NCBI GenBank assembly: GCA_021738605.1
Contig: JAIPBY010000028.1
Span: forward strand, 1-16,116
Reading direction: 5' to 3'
From: Chitinophagaceae bacterium
GTDB lineage: Bacteria > Bacteroidota > Bacteroidia > Chitinophagales > Chitinophagaceae
Length of the DNA: 16,116 nucleotides
Shown: one piece after another, positions 1-5,584 of the stretch
Position numbering within the stretch: position 1 is the first letter of the stretch
Layout of the letters: each line of letters starts with the position of its first letter
Program-made: the position numbers and the translations under genes
The notes under the pieces: model-generated
Databases searched by the model: none
Told to the model about the DNA's origin: nothing
The model's input: only the letters and a program-made list of their open reading frames with translations

Positions 1-692
1 TCTGCAATACCCGGAGCCTGGCCTACCACAAAAACATGCTGTGGAAACCTGGCAGCTGCTTCCAGCATGATAGGGAGTTTTTTCAGGATCTCTTGTTTTC
101 TCGATCCTGGAAGCAGGGCGATGATTTTTTTCCCTCCCTCGATGTGCAGGTTTTTTTTGGTGGCAGAAGGGTCATTGTTATTTTTATAATCCTCAATGAT
201 CTCAATGAGCGGATGCCCAACATAATCAACAGGGTAATCCCATCGCTGATAGAAGTTTTTTTCAAATGGGAGAATGACCATCATCTTGTCTACCACTTTC
301 CTCAATGTCTTCACCCTGTTTTCTTTCCATGCCCATACCTGGGGGGAAATATAATAAGCTGTTTTGAATCCTTTTCCTTTGGCAAAGCTTGCCATCGGAA
401 TATTGAAGCCGGGATAATCAACAAAGATGATAAGGTCTGGTTGATAATGTAGGATATCGCTTTTGCAAAAACGCATGTTCCCCAAAATCGTAGGCAGGTT
501 GCTGATTACTTCTGCAAAACCCATGAATGCCAGGTCCCTGAAATGTTTGACAATTGTTGATCCTTCCTTCTCCATCAGGTCTCCGCCCCAGGCCCGAAAA
601 TCAGCCTGGCTGTCATTTTGCTTGATAGCCCTGATCAACCTGCTTGCATGCAGGTCTCCTGAGGCTTCACCTGCGATGATGTAGTATTTCAT
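1..692 (-). CDS. lpxB: Lipid-A-disaccharide synthase, partial (C-terminus outside window)
   Basis: LpxB is a GT19 glycosyltransferase that joins UDP-2,3-diacylglucosamine to lipid X, giving the lipid A disaccharide at the inner face of the cytoplasmic membrane. The ATG is at 692 and about 230 residues are visible before the window edge; the family is usually about 370-390 residues, so roughly the last third is missing because of the edge, not a mutation. Visible family motifs are GEASGD at residues 8-13, VDYPGFN near 91-97, a YYISPQVWAW block near 113-122, VDYVGHP near 155-161 and LLPGSRKQE near 193-201, which opens the second Rossmann half. It is the last visible gene of a minus-strand set, 20 bases after the small membrane protein. 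An outer membrane with LPS is implied. Identity is secure; only the C-terminus is unseen. Confidence 0.95.
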   Translation of the reverse strand, partial: MKYYIIAGEASGDLHASRLIRAIKQNDSQADFRAWGGDLMEKEGSTIVKHFRDLAFMGFAEVISNLPTILGNMRFCKSDILHYQPDLIIFVDYPGFNIPMASFAKGKGFKTAYYISPQVWAWKENRVKTLRKVVDKMMVILPFEKNFYQRWDYPVDYVGHPLIEIIEDYKNNNDPSATKKNLHIEGGKKIIALLPGSRKQEILKKLPIMLEAAARFPQHVFVVGQAPGIA

Positions 693-712
693 GGGGTTGT
701 GTTCTTATGCGA

Positions 713-1012
713 TCAGCTGAAAAACTTGAAAAGCAATGCAGACACCGCGTATATCAAGGTTACAGTAAAGATTCCTTTGGCTGTTTTATCCCTTTGGCCA
801 TTGATGTGAAAAGTAAAGAGAACGATGTTCAACAGCAGGCAGGGAATCGTGAGGGCAGTGACCAGTTGTTTGTTGCCTTGCAACGCATAAAGAAAATCAC
901 TGAAGCTGTAGAGGCTGAATTTCCAGAGATAGTAACCATAAAAACTGAATACCGGAATGATCAGCCCCAGAAAAACGCCGTAGACAAAATTGTCTTTTTT
1001 CAGGATTTCCAT
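713..1012 (-). CDS. Small membrane protein of unknown function between surE and lpxB
   Basis: This is a 99-residue protein whose family I do not recognise. It shows three hydrophobic segments, at about residues 8-30, 48-69 and 79-97, separated by short charged loops (QGNK and NGQRDKTAK), as expected for a three-pass inner-membrane protein. There is no cleavable signal peptide and no catalytic motif. Its ATG overlaps the 3' end of surE by 13 bases in another frame, and lpxB begins 20 bases after its stop, so co-transcription and translational coupling with surE are likely. Sitting beside lpxB could hint at an envelope role, but that is inference only. A plus-strand frame of similar length covers the same bases; the minus frame is preferred because it has clear transmembrane character and fits the operon. 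Confidence 0.75.
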   Translation of the reverse strand: MEILKKDNFVYGVFLGLIIPVFSFYGYYLWKFSLYSFSDFLYALQGNKQLVTALTIPCLLLNIVLFTFHINGQRDKTAKGIFTVTLIYAVSALLFKFFS

Positions 1013-1803
1013 GTGTAGTCTTTTTCAATTTTATTTCTGAGCACATGATTGGTTAAGTCATACTGAACGGGAACCACACTCACATAATTGTTTTCCAGTG
1101 CCCACACATCAGTGTCCTTGCTTTTTTCAAGGTTCTGGAAAATACCGGTAAGCCAGTAATACTTTTTGCCGGAAGGGTCTTTCCTTTCTTCAAAATCCTC
1201 TTCATATTTCGCATAGGCCTGTCTGCAGACTTTAACGCCTTTGATCAGTTCAACATCCCCCTTGGGGAAATTGACGTTGAGGCAAAGGTGCTTGTCAGCT
1301 TTTTTTGAAAGTACCTTTTCAACTATCAGCCTTGCATATTTTTTAGCGCCGGTGAAATCCGCTTCCAGGCTATAATCCATCAGTGAGAATCCAATAGAAG
1401 GAATGTTTTCAATCGATGCTTCAATGGCGGCACTCATGGTTCCGGAATAAATCACATTGATGGAATGGTTGGCGCCATGGTTAATACCGCTGAGGCAGAT
1501 GTCTGGTTTCTGGTGAAGGATCTTGTCTACGGCCAGTTTCACACAATCAACGGGAGTGCCACTGCAAGACCATGATTCAACACCATCCATCAAATGAACC
1601 TTGTGTAACCTGAGGGGGAAGCCAATGGTGATGGCGTGCCCCATCCCTGATTGTGGCTTGTCTGGTGCCACTACAACAACCCTCCCGAGGTCTTTGACCG
1701 CCTCAATCAGGTGCCTGATGCCGGGTGCTGTCAGGCTATCATCGTTGGTAATCAGGATTACCGGTACTTTTTTTGTCTTTTTTGCGCTGCTTTTCTTTTT
1801 CAT
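1000..1803 (-). CDS. surE: 5'/3'-nucleotidase SurE
   Basis: SurE is a metal-dependent cytoplasmic phosphatase acting on nucleoside monophosphates and, in some species, short polyphosphate; it is tied to stationary-phase survival. The ATG at 1803 gives 267 residues with a short Lys-rich lead (MKKKSSAKKTKK). A GTG nine codons upstream (1830) is possible but less likely. Visible motifs are TNDD at residues 19-22 for metal binding, APDKPQSGMGHAIT for the conserved Ser loop, SGINHGANHSINV with the metal-ligand Asn, and YSGTMSAAIEA. One oddity is that the usual NDDG reads NDDS here (codon AGC). It is the first gene of the minus-strand set and diverges from the S24 regulator across a 134-base gap (1804-1937). 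Confidence 0.93.
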   Translation of the reverse strand: MKKKSSAKKTKKVPVILITNDDSLTAPGIRHLIEAVKDLGRVVVVAPDKPQSGMGHAITIGFPLRLHKVHLMDGVESWSCSGTPVDCVKLAVDKILHQKPDICLSGINHGANHSINVIYSGTMSAAIEASIENIPSIGFSLMDYSLEADFTGAKKYARLIVEKVLSKKADKHLCLNVNFPKGDVELIKGVKVCRQAYAKYEEDFEERKDPSGKKYYWLTGIFQNLEKSKDTDVWALENNYVSVVPVQYDLTNHVLRNKIEKDYTWKS

Positions 1804-1900
1804 CGGCTTAATAATGCATAAAAATAGCACTTATTTCAGTTATACTCAGGATGAGGCACCACAGATGATGAATAAAAATTTAGCAAAAAATACTTTTAAA

Positions 1901-1915
1901 ACTAAATTATTTAGT
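1901..1915. promoter_or_regulatory. Perfect 15-bp palindrome, candidate operator
   Basis: The sequence is ACTAAAT-T-ATTTAGT, two 7-base arms around one central T, in an AT-rich stretch between divergent surE and the S24 repressor gene. It ends 22 bases before the repressor's ATG, where the promoter is expected and overlapping a TATATT-like element. A partial copy of one arm (ATTTAG) lies at 1878-1883, 31 bp (about three helical turns) from the matching arm at 1909. Palindromes placed like this commonly serve autoregulation by dimeric XRE/LexA-type proteins. Binding is inferred; only the symmetry is seen. Confidence 0.45.
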
Positions 1916-1937
1916 ATATTGCCCCAAATTCATTAGT

Positions 1938-2693
1938 ATGTCACAGTCGTATGCAGGCCAAAATCTCAAGTATCTGCGCAAGTTGAAGGGGCTTACCCAG
2001 GAAGAATTTGCTAACAAACTTCAAATCAAGCGCTCCCTTCTTGGTGCTTATGAAGAGGAAAGGGCGGAGCCCCGGATTGATGTTTTGGAAATAATCAGTG
2101 ACCAATTCGGGATCAGCCTGGATGAGCTCTTGCGCAGAGACCTAAGTGAGTCCAACGTGAGTTATCTTTCCAGGAGAAGGCAACAGAAACTTGGTGCAGA
2201 AAACAACCAGATTCATTTCGTCCCCATGAAGGCTGCTGCTGGTTACCTGGCAGGCTATGCCGACGAAGAGTTCATTGATGAACTGAATACATTCACCTTG
2301 CCCATGTTGGGAAGTGGCCATTACCGTGCATTCGAAATCATTGGCGACAGTATGTTGCCAACGCCTACAGGCTCCATCATTGTTGGCCAGAAGATAGAAT
2401 CCCTTGATGATGTGAAGCAAGATGCTGCTTGCATCGTGGTCAGCAGGAGCGAAGGTATTGTATACAAACGGCTGTCACGCAATCCCAAGGCCAAAAGTAA
2501 AGTGACCCTGATCAGCGATAACCCGGCCTACCAGCCCTACAGTGTCAACGCAGAAGACATCCTGGAAATGTGGCAGGCGCAAATGGTGATTACAAAAGTG
2601 GCACAGCAACAACGCTGGGATGTGGGTCAACTGGCCAACCTTGTTACCAATTTGCAGGAGCAGGTCAGTACCATGAAAAAACGCATGAACTGA
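1938..2693 (+). CDS. XRE-family repressor with C-terminal S24 (LexA-like) peptidase domain
   Basis: This 251-residue regulator has a helix-turn-helix of the XRE/Cro-CI type at about residues 8-65 (LKYLRKLKGLTQEEFANKL, then a YEEERAEPR recognition region). A linker follows, then an S24 self-cleaving domain at about 92-215. Within the S24 part I see an Ala101-Gly102 cleavage-type site (KAAAGY), the nucleophile Ser138 in IIGDSM and the general base Lys177 in VYKR. The spacing resembles LexA, so RecA-stimulated self-cleavage is possible. The tail (about 225-251, NLVTNLQEQVSTMKKRMN) looks like a short coiled coil. It diverges from surE and lies 151 bases before parE on the same strand, with palindromes on both sides. 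Its targets are unknown: it may control itself, surE or the topoisomerase IV genes. It is not canonical LexA, whose HTH is a winged helix. Confidence 0.9.
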   Translation: MSQSYAGQNLKYLRKLKGLTQEEFANKLQIKRSLLGAYEEERAEPRIDVLEIISDQFGISLDELLRRDLSESNVSYLSRRRQQKLGAENNQIHFVPMKAAAGYLAGYADEEFIDELNTFTLPMLGSGHYRAFEIIGDSMLPTPTGSIIVGQKIESLDDVKQDAACIVVSRSEGIVYKRLSRNPKAKSKVTLISDNPAYQPYSVNAEDILEMWQAQMVITKVAQQQRWDVGQLANLVTNLQEQVSTMKKRMN

Positions 2694-2699
2694 TCACAC

Positions 2700-2760
2700 T
2701 GGCGCTATTCTGATGCGTTTATTGCATAATTTATGCACATTCAGTTGATAACCTGCGCCA
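2700..2760. promoter_or_regulatory. Nested inverted repeats upstream of parE, with a perfect 15-bp palindrome at 2723-2737
   Basis: The core is TGCATAA-T-TTATGCA (2723-2737), with the same 7-1-7 geometry and central T as the palindrome before the S24 gene but a different arm sequence. Around it, CTGATG (2710-2715) pairs with CATTCAG (2738-2744) with one bulge, and TGGCGC (2700-2705) pairs with GCGCCA (2755-2760). No T-run follows, so it is not an ordinary intrinsic terminator. It lies just after the S24 gene and 84 bases before parE, so it may be an operator or a structured leader. The function is inferred. Confidence 0.4.
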
Positions 2761-2844
2761 AGAGGGGAATACCCATTCAATTATCTTTGACAGCCAAGGT
2801 AATGGTCAATTGGGTAGGTTTTACATTTAAACAAGTGAAGCAGC

Positions 2845-4740
2845 ATGTCTAAGCAGAAGGAAACCGAAATATTTGAATACAACGAAGACTCCATCAGAAG
2901 CCTTGACTGGAAAGAGCATATACGCCTTCGTCCAGGCATGTACATAGGCAAGCTGGGAGATGGAAGCAGCCAGGACGACGGCATTTATGTGCTGCTCAAA
3001 GAGGTGATGGACAATTGTATTGATGAACACATGATGGGCTATGGCAAGCATATTGAGCTTGTTTTGAACAGCAGGGAAGTGACCATCAGGGATTATGGTC
3101 GTGGAATACCTTTGGGTAAGCTGGTTGACGTGGTCAGCAAGATCAATACTGGTGCCAAGTACGACAGCAAGGTTTTTCAGAAAAGCGTAGGATTGAATGG
3201 TGTCGGTACCAAGGCTGTCAATGCCCTGAGTGAATACTTTAAGGTTACGGCCTTCAGGGATGGAAAGGAAAAAACAGCAGAATTCCAGCGTGGAGAACTG
3301 GTCAAGGAACACAAGGAAGTTAAATCATCTGAAAGCAATGGAACCCAGGTAATGTTCATCCCTGATGAGAGCATTTTCCGCAATTACCATTTCATTTCAG
3401 ATTATATCGACAAGCAGCTTTGGAACTATTGTTACCTCAATGCTGGCTTGATCATCAATTACAATGGCAGGAAATTCCTGAGCAAGAATGGCTTGCTGGA
3501 TCTCCTGCATCGCAACGCCAATGAGGATGAACTCCGTTATCCGGTAATTCACCTCAAGGGAGAGGACATCGAAGTAGCCCTTTCCCACAACAATGAATAC
3601 GGAGAAGACATCTACAGTTTTGTCAATGGCCAGTACACCACACAGGGGGGTACCCATGTGGTTGCTTTCAGAGAGGCCTTCGTAAAGACCATCCGTGATT
3701 TTTTCAAAAAAGATTATGATACTTCCGATATCAGGCAAAGCATTGTAGCCGCTGTTGCGGTTAGGGTTCAGGAGCCTGTATTTGAATCACAGACCAAAAC
3801 TAAACTCGGATCGCAGTACATATCCGAGGGTGGTCCTTCCATGAAGAATTTCATGTTGGATTTCTTCTCCCGCGAGCTGGACAATTACCTGCACAAAAAT
3901 CCTGCTGTGGCTGAGGCCATGAAAAAAAGGATTGAGCAGAGTGAACGCGAAAGAAAAGAACTGGCCGGGATCAAAAAACTGGCGAATGAACGCGCCAAAA
4001 AAGCCAACCTGCACAACAAAAAACTGAGGGATTGCCGCATGCACCTCAACGCAGAACCGCCGGTAAAAGGCAAGGAGGAATACATCGCCAAGCAGTTGCT
4101 CAGCACCATTTTTATCACCGAGGGTGACTCAGCCAGCGGATCGATCACGAAGTCAAGGGATGTAGAAACCCAGGCGGTATTCAGCCTCAGGGGTAAGCCG
4201 CTCAATTCGTTTGGGCTTACCAAAAAAGTGGTCTATGAAAATGAAGAATTCAACCTGTTGCAGCATGCGCTGAACATTGAAGACGGCATGGATGACTTGC
4301 GTTACAACAACATCATCATTGCTACCGATGCAGACGTTGACGGCATGCACATTCGTTTGTTGTTGATGACATTTTTCCTGCAGTTCTTCCCCGACCTGGT
4401 CAGGGATGGTCATGTCTATATCCTGGAGACTCCCTTGTTCAGGGTCAGGAACAAGCAGGAAACCATCTATTGCTATTCCGAAACTGAGAAGCAGGCCGCA
4501 ATGAAGAAAATTGGTGCCAAGGCAGAGATCACACGATTCAAAGGGCTTGGCGAAATTTCTCCGGAAGAATTCAAGCGATTTATTGGCGCAGACATGAGAA
4601 AGTCACCGGTAATTCTTGAGAGTCAAATCCACATCCAGCAATTGCTGGAATACTATATGGGCAAAAATACCCAGGAAAGACAGGATTTTATTGTTTCAAA
4701 TCTTCGTATCGAGCTGGATACAGTGGAGGATTCAATCTGA
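2845..4740 (+). CDS. parE: DNA topoisomerase IV subunit B (ATPase subunit)
   Basis: This 631-residue protein is the ATP-driven half of topoisomerase IV, which with ParC decatenates and relaxes DNA. A GHKL ATPase domain shows Glu53 and Asn57 in EVMDNCIDE, Asp83 with GRGIP at 85-89, and the lid loop GLNGVG at 116-121. The transducer has FVNGQYTTQGGTH (259-271) and a QTK loop at 316-318. The TOPRIM domain has Glu426 in ITEGDSASGS and DADVDG at 495-500 for Mg2+. The C-terminus ends with the RFKGLGE region. There is no long insertion as in proteobacterial GyrB. I call it ParE rather than GyrB because a ParC-type subunit follows two genes later. The next gene starts within 6 bases of its stop, giving the order parE, DUF1835, parC. 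No Shine-Dalgarno is seen. Confidence 0.93.
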   Translation: MSKQKETEIFEYNEDSIRSLDWKEHIRLRPGMYIGKLGDGSSQDDGIYVLLKEVMDNCIDEHMMGYGKHIELVLNSREVTIRDYGRGIPLGKLVDVVSKINTGAKYDSKVFQKSVGLNGVGTKAVNALSEYFKVTAFRDGKEKTAEFQRGELVKEHKEVKSSESNGTQVMFIPDESIFRNYHFISDYIDKQLWNYCYLNAGLIINYNGRKFLSKNGLLDLLHRNANEDELRYPVIHLKGEDIEVALSHNNEYGEDIYSFVNGQYTTQGGTHVVAFREAFVKTIRDFFKKDYDTSDIRQSIVAAVAVRVQEPVFESQTKTKLGSQYISEGGPSMKNFMLDFFSRELDNYLHKNPAVAEAMKKRIEQSERERKELAGIKKLANERAKKANLHNKKLRDCRMHLNAEPPVKGKEEYIAKQLLSTIFITEGDSASGSITKSRDVETQAVFSLRGKPLNSFGLTKKVVYENEEFNLLQHALNIEDGMDDLRYNNIIIATDADVDGMHIRLLLMTFFLQFFPDLVRDGHVYILETPLFRVRNKQETIYCYSETEKQAAMKKIGAKAEITRFKGLGEISPEEFKRFIGADMRKSPVILESQIHIQQLLEYYMGKNTQERQDFIVSNLRIELDTVEDSI

Positions 4741-4746
4741 TTGATT

Positions 4747-5574
4747 ATGATACACGTAGTTTTCAACGAACCCGATGTAGAGGTAATAAAAAAAGCCATT
4801 GAACTCGATGCTTCATTGAGCGGTGAAGTGATGCTGATCAGGGATGATTATGCCGTTGGTCCGCTTCTCAATGTATATACTCCCGAGGGAGTTGCAGAAA
4901 GAAAAGACTGGTGGAGAATGATTTTTGCCGGAGGCGATCATGAAGGGATTGTAGATGAAGGAAAAGTCAATGATGAAGAAGTGCTGCTCAATATCAAAGA
5001 GGCCTTGGCCAATGATGAGGCCGAGCAGGTCTGGATTTGGGCGGCGCAAAACAAGCATGATGTTTGCGGATATTATTGGCTGGTAGGACAATTGTCTGCA
5101 TTCCAGGGAAGGATCGAGATTCTTTACCTCAATAATCTGCCTTTTATCAATGAAAAAGGAAATATTTTTTATCCTGATTGGTTGAGCCAAATCCAGCCCA
5201 GGGAATTCCTGAAAGCCAAGAAGCTTGCCAGACCAATTACCACCAGTGAATTTGAAGTGGATGCAGATGAGTGGAATAAAATTGCTGCCGAAGGGAAAAT
5301 GGTTCGTTTGCTCGAAGGGGGTAAAAAACTCATTCAAAGAGATGTTGACTACTACGATGCAGACCTTACAAAGTATATCACTGCTGATGCCCAAAAAGCC
5401 AACAAAGTGATCAATGCGTTTCTTTCCAAGAACAAGGAAACTACCGGAGACGCATTCATGCTGTGGAGGCTCAAAGAACTGGCACAGCAGCCTCATTTTG
5501 AGGTGCAGGGAGAATTGAAAGGGCTCAAGGATTTTGACATTAAAAAGAGGACGGCCGTAGAAGCTGCTGAATAA
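4747..5574 (+). CDS. DUF1835/DUF3658-type protein of unknown function between parE and parC
   Basis: This protein has 275 residues. The N-terminus (about 1-125) resembles DUF1835: IHVVFNEPD, then LSGEVMLIRDDYAVGPL. The C-terminus (about 230-268) resembles DUF3658: GDAFMLWRLKELA followed by a GELKGLKDFDIKKR-like stretch. No enzyme active site is evident to me. There is no signal peptide or membrane segment, so it is probably cytoplasmic. A TTG at 4741, directly after the parE stop, is an alternative start giving MIMIHVV and sits better behind GGAGGA at 4725-4730; I prefer the ATG because the domain begins there. It is enclosed by parE (6-base gap) and parC (10-base gap), so it should be made together with topoisomerase IV. 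A functional link is plausible but unproven. Confidence 0.85.
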   Translation: MIHVVFNEPDVEVIKKAIELDASLSGEVMLIRDDYAVGPLLNVYTPEGVAERKDWWRMIFAGGDHEGIVDEGKVNDEEVLLNIKEALANDEAEQVWIWAAQNKHDVCGYYWLVGQLSAFQGRIEILYLNNLPFINEKGNIFYPDWLSQIQPREFLKAKKLARPITTSEFEVDADEWNKIAAEGKMVRLLEGGKKLIQRDVDYYDADLTKYITADAQKANKVINAFLSKNKETTGDAFMLWRLKELAQQPHFEVQGELKGLKDFDIKKRTAVEAAE

Positions 5575-5584
5575 AAAGAGAACA

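Noticed and set aside
707..1018. Plus-strand open frame of 103 codons opposite the small membrane protein
   Set aside because: It is antisense to a frame with clear transmembrane segments and operon fit, and its own translation has no recognisable family or composition of a real protein.
1938..2693. Prophage or mobile element suggested by the CI/LexA-like repressor
   Set aside because: No integrase, phage structural genes, attachment repeats or change in base composition are seen; both neighbours are core genes.
2787..2822. Possible parE promoter: TTGACA (2787-2792) with TAGGTTTT (2815-2822)
   Set aside because: The gap is about 25 bases, too long for the usual Bacteroidota spacing of about 19-21, and no good sigma70-type -10 box sits 17 bases after TTGACA.
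4813..5496. Long minus-strand open frame (227 codons) inside the DUF1835 gene
   Set aside because: It is a shadow of a plus-strand gene with recognisable domains; its translation has no family signature and no separate promoter context.
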